This document shows, in pieces, positions 8,535 through 15,962 of a stretch of DNA of 64,000 nt. Origin of the DNA: Tumidithrix helvetica (GTDB lineage: Bacteria; Cyanobacteriota; Cyanobacteriia; Pseudanabaenales; Pseudanabaenaceae); the NCBI RefSeq assembly GCF_965232925.1, contig NZ_CBDDRA010000014.1, positions 62,001 to 126,000 on the forward strand, written 5' to 3'. The stretch's first letter is position 1, and the number at the start of each line of letters is the position of its first letter. Below the pieces are notes generated by a model. That model was not told where the DNA came from. It searched no databases and saw only the letters and a program-made list of their open reading frames with translations. Made by a program: the position numbers and the translations under genes.

Positions 8535-9344
8535 TCAGGTATATCTATATTGAGCTAATGTCTTCGATCCCCATAGAAAGACAACAATAACAGCAGTAAT
8601 TGCCATTATTGAATAGTGAATATCAGGATAGTCAACCAATGGATTGTGTATTTCATCCCTTGGGAACAAAGGTCTTCCTACATTCAACAAAGTATGAAAA
8701 AGTATGCAAGCAAATAAACTTTCCCCTGTGTTGTTGTAAATCCAAACAATCAGAACTCTCACAGCAACTGTACCGAGAGTTGCCCAAGCTATCCAAGTTA
8801 GATTGTGTCCCTGTTGAATTATTGAGGGGTAATGCCATACTGTCCAAGGTATACCCATAAGGATACTTGCTGATAAAGCGCCAAACCTTTCTTGCATAGG
8901 TTCGATGGCATAACCCATATAGCCAGTTTCTTCTGCCACAGCTCCGAGAAAAAACAAGCAAAAAAGAAAAGGGATTGAAAGAAAAGGAATATAAAAATTG
9001 ATTGGAAGAGGTAATCCTATAAGGTGGATTATTATGTATATCAACAAATACATTAGAAATGGTAGCAAAGCGATCGGTACATACCATATCTTTTTTGTGA
9101 TTCTTGAAAAATCTAAAATCCTCTTAAACAGTTTGTTAATACCAATATATCCTTCTTCTTTGTAAGTAAGAATGCTAGCTGCAATCATTGGTGTAAATGC
9201 AGCAAATATATCTGTTATAGGAATATCTAACGGAAGCCCTTTAACATCAATTCTTGTCTCAATTACCCATAAAGGGATAGAAAGTCCATAAATAAGTAGA
9301 AAGAATTTGAGTGGTGACTTATCTTCTGGTACGTTGTTATCCAT
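8535..9344 (-). CDS. CPBP-family intramembrane metalloprotease, copy A
   Basis: A 269-residue CPBP protease with the same active-site set as copy B at 1112-1921: Glu138-Glu139, His171, His217 and Asn221. The two proteins differ at 17 positions, all in residues 1-92 or 242-269; the central 149 residues are identical. At DNA level the central ~450 bp shows only about three differences, far fewer per base than the flanks. It lies downstream of the larger alpha/beta hydrolase (42 bp gap) and is probably co-transcribed with it. Expected to cleave membrane-embedded or prenylated substrates; the substrate is unknown. Confidence 0.88.
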   Translation of the reverse strand: MDNNVPEDKSPLKFFLLIYGLSIPLWVIETRIDVKGLPLDIPITDIFAAFTPMIAASILTYKEEGYIGINKLFKRILDFSRITKKIWYVPIALLPFLMYLLIYIIIHLIGLPLPINFYIPFLSIPFLFCLFFLGAVAEETGYMGYAIEPMQERFGALSASILMGIPWTVWHYPSIIQQGHNLTWIAWATLGTVAVRVLIVWIYNNTGESLFACILFHTLLNVGRPLFPRDEIHNPLVDYPDIHYSIMAITAVIVVFLWGSKTLAQYRYT

Positions 9345-9386
9345 GATTATGATTGATTAAATGTTGGGACGATATTTTTATGGGTT

Positions 9387-10706
9387 TTATTTTTCATTTT
9401 GTGTGAATAGTATTTTTAGCAGCACATCGATGAATTTGGCTGGCTCATTCATCCAAGAACCGTGACCTGAATGTTCAAACCAAATCAATTCTTTGTGAGG
9501 TGCAGTCAGGAGATTAAAATACTCTTCGGTCAGCTTAGGCGACGTGGTGCCATCGTGGCGACCAATCAAAAAGTAGGCGGGCACTTTGAGGTGCGTAGCC
9601 TGCTTGCGAAAGTCCACACCCCACAATTGCGGAAAGACAACTCCTACTGTTTCCAGTTCTCCTCGGGATAAATATAAATTCACTTTGTCGACCAATCCGT
9701 ACTCAGAGCTTGTAATAAGTTCAAACACTATGTTGAACTTCGGTTTGGCGATCGCAAGATTCTGCTGATCGTTCCTATACTTGTTCAGATCGTTGAGGTA
9801 GGTCAGCATCTTGGGCATGACATCCTTGCCGTAATAGGGCGGTGCTCCCTGCTGCTTAAGTTTTTCCACTTGCTGCACGTCTCCGCGTTCCTGTGCTAAA
9901 CTCAGCGCTAAATCATACCGAATCAGCTCGTTCTCCAGGAACGCCACCTCCTGACCCGTGCCGATAAACGCATGAAACAAGTCTGGGTAACGTTGCACCA
10001 CCATAATGCCAAGGGCGCTGCCCCACGACTGTCCCGACAGATAGATTTTGTCCTTGCCAAAGCGTTGGCGCAGGTGCAAGACCAATTCGTGGGCATCGGA
10101 GATGTAGCGATCGGGTGTTAACTTTGCATGGTCGATCGCGTTAAAGGATTTGCCTGCCCCTGGTTGATCCCAGTTGACGACGACAAAGCGATCTTCCAGC
10201 CCAGCGAGTGCGCGCTGCTCAAGAACGAGTTGGGTACCACCGGGACCGCCAGCAAGAAAGAGCAACACTGGATTGCGCGAATCCTTGCCGCGAATCGAGA
10301 TCCATTCATCGGAGCCGCCAAGTTTCACTGTTTCTAGTACCGCAATGTTGTTGCGTATGGGTTTGCCGTTGGCATCGACAATGGGCGGTGTAGACGCGAA
10401 GAGTTGTGAGGCGAAAATGGCAAGGATGGCGATCGCTATAAACCCTGCAAGTTCGGCAAGAACTACACGCACGGTAAAGCCAAGCCGAAATACCGCCACC
10501 ACTAGGGCGACCTCTGCCATTGCAAATAGAATTAGAATAGATGGGGGAACTGGGATACTAATGGTTAGCAATGCGACTGGTAAAATCGCCAGAAACATCA
10601 AGATGAATACCAGAACTCGTAGCGATGTAAGCGCGATCGCTCTCACAATTTGGAGTTTGGATAGACGATTGGGCTTGCGAATCGGAGTATGCAGGAGGTG
10701 ACTCAT
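9387..10706 (-). CDS. Membrane-anchored alpha/beta hydrolase, copy A
   Basis: A 439-residue protein with an N-terminal membrane domain of three hydrophobic segments (residues ~20-105) followed by an S33-type alpha/beta hydrolase. The oxyanion motif is AGGPGG near 155 (Ala replacing the usual His). The nucleophile elbow is GQSWGS near 227, the acid is in GRHD near 382 and the His is in SGHGSW near 415. It is homologous to the protein at 4104-5165 throughout the catalytic part. I chose the ATG at 10706; an upstream TTG at 10745 would add 13 residues but has no better ribosome-binding site. It probably hydrolyses a small amide, peptide or ester at the membrane. Confidence 0.85.
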   Translation of the reverse strand: MSHLLHTPIRKPNRLSKLQIVRAIALTSLRVLVFILMFLAILPVALLTISIPVPPSILILFAMAEVALVVAVFRLGFTVRVVLAELAGFIAIAILAIFASQLFASTPPIVDANGKPIRNNIAVLETVKLGGSDEWISIRGKDSRNPVLLFLAGGPGGTQLVLEQRALAGLEDRFVVVNWDQPGAGKSFNAIDHAKLTPDRYISDAHELVLHLRQRFGKDKIYLSGQSWGSALGIMVVQRYPDLFHAFIGTGQEVAFLENELIRYDLALSLAQERGDVQQVEKLKQQGAPPYYGKDVMPKMLTYLNDLNKYRNDQQNLAIAKPKFNIVFELITSSEYGLVDKVNLYLSRGELETVGVVFPQLWGVDFRKQATHLKVPAYFLIGRHDGTTSPKLTEEYFNLLTAPHKELIWFEHSGHGSWMNEPAKFIDVLLKILFTQNEK

Positions 10707-10777
10707 GATAAATCTTACTATTTGGACAAGCACTACCCGCCGCAAGCAGTGGGGTTATTCATTCGTAAATGGTGGGT

Positions 10778-11356
10778 TTATTTTTGCTCTTTTCCTAGTT
10801 TTTTAACTTCAGTCAACCATTTTCTTCTTTTTATTTCATCAGATGATTTCACAGGAGCGAATGAGGTGATTTTTACGGGTTTTATACCGCAAAATTCTAA
10901 TACGCCAATTCTCATTGCATTGTGTCCAGCATTTATATTCATCAAGAAGTAATACCATTTTGGCGTATCCATTGTGACAATAAGCCTTGCGGTTTTCCCT
11001 ACCAATAACTTGTCCCAAAATGGAGAATTTTTATGGTATTTGAAGGCAAAACCAGGTACAAAAACCCGATCGATAAATCCTTTTAAAAGCGCAGGAAAAG
11101 TTGACCACCAATTGGGATAAACCAAAACCAAATGGTCTGCTGCTAAGATTTCTTGCTGCATTTTTACTAGATCGGGTTCTAACTCACTTATTTCCCTGTA
11201 TCCAAAAGTCAAAATGGGATTGAAGTCTAAATCAATTAGATGCACCAATTTGCAATCTGCTCCAGATGAGTTAGCCCCATTTTTGTAGCTTTCTGCGATT
11301 GCAAAACAGAAACTTTCCTTGTCTGGATGTCCGTTGATGACGAGTATTTTTTTCAT
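10778..11356 (-). CDS. NAD(P)H-dependent FMN oxidoreductase, flavodoxin-2 fold
   Basis: A 192-residue protein of the NQO1/KefF/MdaB quinone-reductase family. It starts with KKILVINGHPDKESFCFA, the phosphate/FMN-binding loop of the flavodoxin-like fold. It carries the family signature VYPNWWSTFPALLKGFIDRVF at about residues 80-100, which packs against the isoalloxazine ring. Expected to reduce quinones or similar acceptors by two electrons in the cytosol. It lies 15 bp downstream of the DUF998 gene and upstream of the hydrolase, in the same direction. A redox enzyme beside a carotenoid-type oxidoreductase would suit a pathway modifying lipophilic compounds, which is inference. Confidence 0.86.
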   Translation of the reverse strand: MKKILVINGHPDKESFCFAIAESYKNGANSSGADCKLVHLIDLDFNPILTFGYREISELEPDLVKMQQEILAADHLVLVYPNWWSTFPALLKGFIDRVFVPGFAFKYHKNSPFWDKLLVGKTARLIVTMDTPKWYYFLMNINAGHNAMRIGVLEFCGIKPVKITSFAPVKSSDEIKRRKWLTEVKKLGKEQK

Positions 11357-11371
11357 TGTTTTATTTTTAAA

Positions 11372-11968
11372 TTATTGTTTATTCATCAAATAACCACCTA
11401 AGCCTGTTAACCATAATACAAGTGGATAAACTATCCATCTTTCTGTTCCGCCATTGCCGATAAAAGGGAAAATAATGGCAGGAACAAACACGGCGGTACA
11501 CCAAGTAAGTAATGCAACTGAACCAAGTAGAATCCCAATATATTTGAAAGGTGCTGAAGCAATTTTGGCAGATGCGATCGCTGAAAATCCACCAGATAAA
11601 AATGTAAGCATAGCGAACATTCCATGATACGGAGTTTTGTCTCCAGGAAAAATTCCAATACCCACTAAACCCAAACCAAATAGACCGAGTGGAATGCTGA
11701 CAAGCAATTTTCTGAAGTATCTATGCTGATAAAATGTTGCTGTTAAAGTCATCAGCCCCGATAACAGCATTGTGGTATTAAAAATGCTCGAAGACGGCTG
11801 ATAGATCATGCTATTGGGCGGTCTGGTTGCGCCAAGATCGCTGACTTCGCTTTGAAAAGTTGTGTAACCAGTACCAGATGGATAAAATGCTTCGGCAGTA
11901 ATGATGCCCATTAAGGCAAATGAGCCAGCAAGAAAGAATAATAAACCAGAAAGTCTTAATTTATTCAT
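11372..11968 (-). CDS. DUF998-family membrane protein
   Basis: A 198-residue protein with about six helices, matching DUF998 proteins: an early helix, the loop TFQSEVSDLGATRPPNS, and the IGIFPGDKTPYHGMFAMLTF segment with the conserved Phe-Pro-x-Asp and His. I chose the ATG at 11968; the frame extends 24 codons further, but that extension lies inside the transposase 3' end and looks like transposon DNA. The IS end begins only 3 bp upstream of this ATG, so the native promoter and ribosome-binding site are missing. Function unknown. Confidence 0.78.
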   Translation of the reverse strand: MNKLRLSGLLFFLAGSFALMGIITAEAFYPSGTGYTTFQSEVSDLGATRPPNSMIYQPSSSIFNTTMLLSGLMTLTATFYQHRYFRKLLVSIPLGLFGLGLVGIGIFPGDKTPYHGMFAMLTFLSGGFSAIASAKIASAPFKYIGILLGSVALLTWCTAVFVPAIIFPFIGNGGTERWIVYPLVLWLTGLGGYLMNKQ

Positions 11969-12005
11969 AATGAGAGTGTCAAGTAAACTGTGTAAACTCT
12001 GAAAT

Positions 12006-12645
12006 CTAGATATGGAGGCGATCGCCAAATAAAATATCAAAGCGATTCAGGGCAGGTTTCCAATCCTTAATTGGCATCGTCCACTTTTTAGAGATATTCC
12101 GCATCGCCAAATAAACCAATTTAAAAGCAGCCTCATCGGTCGGAAAAATCTGTTGATTTTTAATCACCTTGCGCAAACTGCTATTCATCGACTCAATCGC
12201 ATTCGTAGTGTAAATCACCTTACGGATCTCATGGGGGAAGGCAAAGAAAGGAATGATATGAGACCAATGAGCGCGCCAAGATTTGCTGATGGATGGATAT
12301 TGCTCATCCCATTTTTCGGCAAATAATTCCAAGTTAAACTCCGCCTCCGACTCTGTTGCTGCACCGTAGATGGTCTTGAGGTCAGCACAAACTTGCTTGC
12401 GTTGCTGCCATCCCACAAAAGCCACTGAGTTACGCACCATGTGGACAATGCATAGCTGTACAGTCGTTTTGGGAAACACAGTTTCAATCGCATTGGGAAA
12501 TCCCGTCAAACCATCCACACAGGCAATCAAAATATCTCTAACTCCACGATTCTGAATTTCTGTCAGTACCGACAACCAGAACTTTGCACCCTCGTTAGGC
12601 GAAATCCACATACCCAAAATTGCTAGTCGATTGTCATTGCCCGAA
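12006..12645 (-). pseudogene. IS256-family transposase, C-terminal fragment
   Basis: About 210 C-terminal residues of an IS256 (mutator-type DDE) transposase are intact, from ILGMWISPNEGAKFW to the stop at 12006. Recognisable blocks are DILIACVDGLTGFPNAI with the second catalytic Asp, LCIVHMVRNS, and VIYTTNAIESMN with the catalytic Glu. Full-length members are about 400 residues; the N-terminal half with the DNA-binding region and first Asp is missing. The frame continues upstream to 12752 but is then antisense to the IS5 fragment. Confidence 0.85.
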
Positions 12646-13086
12646 GATGTTGGTATTGATGGAGGCAAACTCGTCAAAGGCAGAAAACGAAACATTCTTG
12701 TTGATACTCTGGGTTTACTGATGATGGTGGTAGTGACTGCGGCTAATGTCAACGATCGCAGTGGCGCAAAGTTGCTTTTGGAGCGAATCGATCAAATTCG
12801 TGACAGTTTTCCTCGGTTATCAACGATTTGGGTAGATCGTGGTTATTCTGGGCAGTCTTTTATCCTTGCAATACTCGCTGTGTTTCACTGGTGTTTGCAA
12901 GTTGTTTCTTCTCCTGAAGGACAAAAGGGATTTGTAGTTCAACAAAAGCGCTGGGTTGTGGAACGCACGTTTGGTTGGTTTACTCGCTTTCGTCGCCTAA
13001 GTAAAGAATACGAATTTTTTCCTGAAACTTCTGAGGCTTTTTTCTATGTTGGGATGATTCAAATCCTCCTAAAACGTCTTGCTTAA
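12640..13086 (+). pseudogene. IS5-family transposase, C-terminal fragment
   Basis: About 148 C-terminal residues of an IS5-type (IS427/IS1031-like) transposase. It begins at the conserved GIDGGKLVKGRKRNILVD and runs through VVTAANVNDRSGAKLLL and IWVDRGYSG (catalytic Asp) to WVVERTFGWFTRFRRL (Arg...Glu motif). The normal N-terminal part of the DDE domain is absent. An in-frame ATG at 12631 is probably fortuitous. It points away from the IS256 fragment, so the two remnants are joined head to head. Confidence 0.85.
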
Positions 13087-13113
13087 CTTCTCAAACACTC
13101 TCTAAGGGCACCT

Positions 13114-13281
13114 CTAAAAATCAGTCAGAAACAAAAAGTGAAAATAAAAGGAGGTAGGGGTGGGAAAATTTGGTACGGGGATGATACTTGCATCGATAGT
13201 TAATCTTGTCCCTCTTACGATCGGCTTACCAGCCATGATTTTGGGATTTAGAATAATCCGTTCTAATGGTTCGTTCTTCAT
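13114..13281 (-). pseudogene. 5' stub of a DUF433 (VapB45-type antitoxin-like) gene
   Basis: A minus-strand frame from the ATG at 13281 encodes KNEPLERIILNPKIMAGKP then IVRGTRLTID, the diagnostic N-terminus of DUF433 proteins (L-x-R-I..NP.I..GKP.IRGTR). It has a proper AGGGAG ribosome-binding site 6 nt upstream. After residue 30 the expected continuation (the helix-turn-helix-like SxxxIL.L region) is replaced by unrelated Pro/Phe-rich sequence ending at a stop at 13114. The break lies near 13190. In related loci DUF433 proteins pair with a DUF5615-type PIN-like toxin; no toxin gene is present here. Confidence 0.68.
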
Positions 13282-13295
13282 CACATTCTCCCTTT

Positions 13296-14303
13296 CTAAC
13301 GAATTTGGAAATTAACAAATAGACAACCCAAGAAAGTCATTTGAGCGGATAGCAGGAATAGATAAACTACAGTACGCTTCTTGAAAATGGTCAAAACCAG
13401 TCCGATCGCTTTGAGGTCGATCATCGGGCCAAATACCAAAAAACTCAGTAACGAACCACTGGTAAAAGTGGCAGAGAAAGAGAGCGCAAAAAACGAATCT
13501 ACGGTGGAGCAAATAGAGACAACTGCTGCCAAGATCATCATTGCCACAATGGAGCTAATCGGCCCTTGCCCTAAGCTCAGAATAATATCCCGAGGAACCC
13601 ATACCTGAATTGCGGCAGCAACAGCACTGCCCAACACCAAAATCGAACCCAGTTCTCGCATCTCGGCGATCGTGTTATCGAGGAGCAAATGCAAGCGATC
13701 GCGAAAAGGTTTCTCAACTACCGAGGTCGTGGGCAATGGCAGCGTCTCTAGCTCAAGGGGGCGATCGGTTTGACCCAGAAAAAATGTACCTGTTTGTGGA
13801 AGTTTGGAACCACTTTTTGTTTGAGGCGGACTAGATTTTGGTGTGGGAACGTAAATCGCCAGATTGGGTTGTAATAGAGGTCGCAAATCTTTTTGAACGC
13901 TAAAAATTGCACCGACGATGGTAGCGATCGCCAAGGACATTCCGATTCGTAAGACAACGATTTCGGGCTGATCGCGAAAGGCAGTATAGGTAGAAAAAAT
14001 CACAATCGGATTGATTGTTGGGGCAGCGAGGAGGAACCCAATTGCCACCGAAGCAGGGGCACCCTGCGTAATCAATCGGCGTGCTACTGGAATATTGCCA
14101 CACTCGCAGACAGGAAACAAAAAACCTGCCAAACTACCAACCAGTGCGCCCAAAACTGGATTTTTAGGGAGGATAGCGATTAGTTTTCTCTCATCTACAA
14201 ACAAGAGCAACAAACCAGATAAAAGCACCCCCAACATCAAAAAGGGAATTGCCTCCACCAATAGACTTAAAAACAGGGTAAATGCACTGATCAGTTGATT
14301 CAT
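13296..14303 (-). CDS. YraQ/ArsP-type permease (DUF318)
   Basis: A 335-residue membrane permease with an N-terminal set of four helices, a poorly conserved cytoplasmic linker (about 160-200) and a C-terminal set of four helices, as in the two-part DUF318/ArsP family. The first half carries FLFPVCECGNIPVARRLI, with the Cys-Glu-Cys-Gly motif at a helix end, and APTINPIVIFSTY. The second carries VSICSTVDSFFALSFS. Relatives export organoarsenicals or have unassigned metal/thiol substrates; substrate here unknown. It diverges from the HEAT-repeat gene across a 354-bp spacer. Confidence 0.86.
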   Translation of the reverse strand: MNQLISAFTLFLSLLVEAIPFLMLGVLLSGLLLLFVDERKLIAILPKNPVLGALVGSLAGFLFPVCECGNIPVARRLITQGAPASVAIGFLLAAPTINPIVIFSTYTAFRDQPEIVVLRIGMSLAIATIVGAIFSVQKDLRPLLQPNLAIYVPTPKSSPPQTKSGSKLPQTGTFFLGQTDRPLELETLPLPTTSVVEKPFRDRLHLLLDNTIAEMRELGSILVLGSAVAAAIQVWVPRDIILSLGQGPISSIVAMMILAAVVSICSTVDSFFALSFSATFTSGSLLSFLVFGPMIDLKAIGLVLTIFKKRTVVYLFLLSAQMTFLGCLFVNFQIR

Positions 14304-14657
14304 GCCCTAAAATCTAAACTCTCCATAATCCTTTATGTAAATCCTGACAATAAATCCTCAGAATAAACCACCAATGTAAAAATTCCGATCTTTCAATTCG
14401 TATCGATCTGTCATGTTCTATTCCCTATGCGTTTTGGCTGATAGGTTTTGCGAAGGGATTGTGCGAGATCGGATTGGATGTAAGTTACGATACAGTTAGC
14501 CATAAAATCTAGCATTTTGCCCGATCGGCAATCCTTTAAAGGTTCAGAAAATCTTCAGTTAGAAGACACTTGACAAATTATCCTAGGCATCATAACAAGC
14601 AAATCGCAGCGATCGCACGTTAAGCCTTTGGCAGGGCAGTATTACAGGAAAGTATTT
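14304..14657. other. Divergent intergenic region, permease / HEAT-repeat gene
   Basis: This 354-bp spacer separates two divergently transcribed genes and must hold both promoters. I saw no RNA gene, repeat or convincing operator. The only clear signal is AGGAAAG a few bases before the HEAT-protein start. Confidence 0.5.
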
Positions 14658-15833
14658 ATGGATGAGCCAGAACTAAAACCAGCCAATCCTGAGCGTAAGT
14701 TTGCGCCGCCTCGACTCGATGACTATAGAATTCCACCTCAGCCCAAATCTAACACAGACGATCGCCCGACTCTCAACCCATCCGCTCCAGAAATTGGTGG
14801 TGTGGCATCGATCCTAACTGAATTTGATACTGCCTCGCGCTCTGACCTATTTTCTCAAGCTTTGCAAAAGCTGATTCGCTGTCGTAGTGACGTAGTTCCA
14901 GATCTGTTAAGGCGTCTAGCGAGTGATGATTTGTCCCTTGCCAAAAAAGCCGCGATCGCGCTGGGTTATCTTCGTTCGCCCCGCGCAATTTCTCCCCTCA
15001 TTGCTGCCGCTCAAAACCCCGATCGCCAGATTTACCCACAGGCAACCTCTGCCCTAGCTTGGATCGGCAGTTCGGAGGCAATCTCTGCGCTCGTGCAAAT
15101 GTTACAACATCCCTCAGTGCACGTACAGGCGGCAGCGGCTAAAGCCTTGCATAAAGGTAACTTACCTGCCGTGTCTCCTTTAGTGGATGTACTTAAGCAT
15201 GGCGATGATTTAGTAAAAATTCAAGCTGCCCACTCACTCGGACAAATCAGTTCGCCCTTAGCGGTCCCAGCTTTGATTGATGCCCTATCGAGTTCCACCC
15301 AATCCCTCCGATTTGAAGCAGCCTGGGCATTGGGGCAGATTCGATCGCCCCTCGCGGCTACCCCCTTAGCGATGCGCCTCACAGATAGCGATATCAGCGT
15401 GCAGTCCCAAGCCGTGCAAGCCCTTAAGAATTTAGGGCATCCTGCGATCGCCGCGATCGCGGAAATGTTAAATAACCCTGCCAGCCATACCCGTAGCGTC
15501 GCAGCCCGTACTTTGGGGCAGATGGGTATAGATGAAGTAATTCCCCTATTGGTCGATCGCCTCAGGGGGGATGAGTTTCCCTATGTGCGTTGTGACGCCG
15601 CGATCGCCCTTGGTGAAATTGGTACTTACGAAGCTGTGTTTCATCTATCTCAGGCGGTTCGAGACAGCGATCGGGCTGTTAGAAATGCTGTGGTACGTGC
15701 ATTGCGACAAATTAATTCGCCCGATGCTCAAGAAGTCCTGAGAACATTAAATCAAACTATCTCAGTGCCTCAGTATTCGGTGTCTAACCAAGACCAATTT
15801 ACCGATGATTCTGACTTTACAGTTTTGCAGTGA
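14658..15833 (+). CDS. HEAT-repeat protein (PBS-lyase-like repeats)
   Basis: A 391-residue protein. The first ~60 residues are proline-rich and probably disordered; residues ~65-370 hold about nine HEAT repeats of 30-32 residues with recurring A-x-x-A-L-G-x-(I/L)-x-x-x-x-A and P-L-(I/V)-x-(A/L)-L signatures. These repeats are shared by phycobilisome lyases CpcE/CpcF/NblB and by general protein-binding scaffolds. I see no specific lyase signature, so a scaffold role is the safe reading. The frame extends upstream to a TTG at 14628, but the ATG at 14658 has an AGGA about 8 nt upstream and is preferred. Confidence 0.86.
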   Translation: MDEPELKPANPERKFAPPRLDDYRIPPQPKSNTDDRPTLNPSAPEIGGVASILTEFDTASRSDLFSQALQKLIRCRSDVVPDLLRRLASDDLSLAKKAAIALGYLRSPRAISPLIAAAQNPDRQIYPQATSALAWIGSSEAISALVQMLQHPSVHVQAAAAKALHKGNLPAVSPLVDVLKHGDDLVKIQAAHSLGQISSPLAVPALIDALSSSTQSLRFEAAWALGQIRSPLAATPLAMRLTDSDISVQSQAVQALKNLGHPAIAAIAEMLNNPASHTRSVAARTLGQMGIDEVIPLLVDRLRGDEFPYVRCDAAIALGEIGTYEAVFHLSQAVRDSDRAVRNAVVRALRQINSPDAQEVLRTLNQTISVPQYSVSNQDQFTDDSDFTVLQ

Positions 15834-15962
15834 GCCCAAAGAATTTGTTAAGTATATTTACAGATATAATAAATTATCGATCGCGGAACTAATTGCTTAA
15901 AAATGGTTCTAAAACAGCGGTGATGGCTAATGGCTAGTAGCAAATAGCATAGGAGTGAGAGT

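Larger units (their letters stand above)
11971..13118. mobile_element. Composite scar of two truncated insertion sequences (IS256 and IS5 types)
   Basis: The left part (11971 to about 12645) is the 3' half of an IS256-family element read on the minus strand. Its outer end carries the terminal-repeat-like GAGAGTGTCAAGTAAACTG. The right part (about 12645 to about 13118) is the 3' half of an IS5-family element on the plus strand, followed by GGGCACCTCTAAAAATC, which could be its terminal repeat. Both lack their 5' halves and abut at about 12640-12650, so neither can transpose alone. The exact right boundary is uncertain and could extend to about 13190. Confidence 0.75.

Noticed and set aside
1230..9087. 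Matching 144-codon frames inside both CPBP genes
   Set aside because: They match only because the CPBP genes are near-identical there; the CPBP frame has the family motifs.
10174..10701. 175-codon plus-strand frame opposite hydrolase copy A
   Set aside because: Antisense shadow, Arg/Thr/Ser-rich, no domain; the hydrolase frame has a complete catalytic triad.
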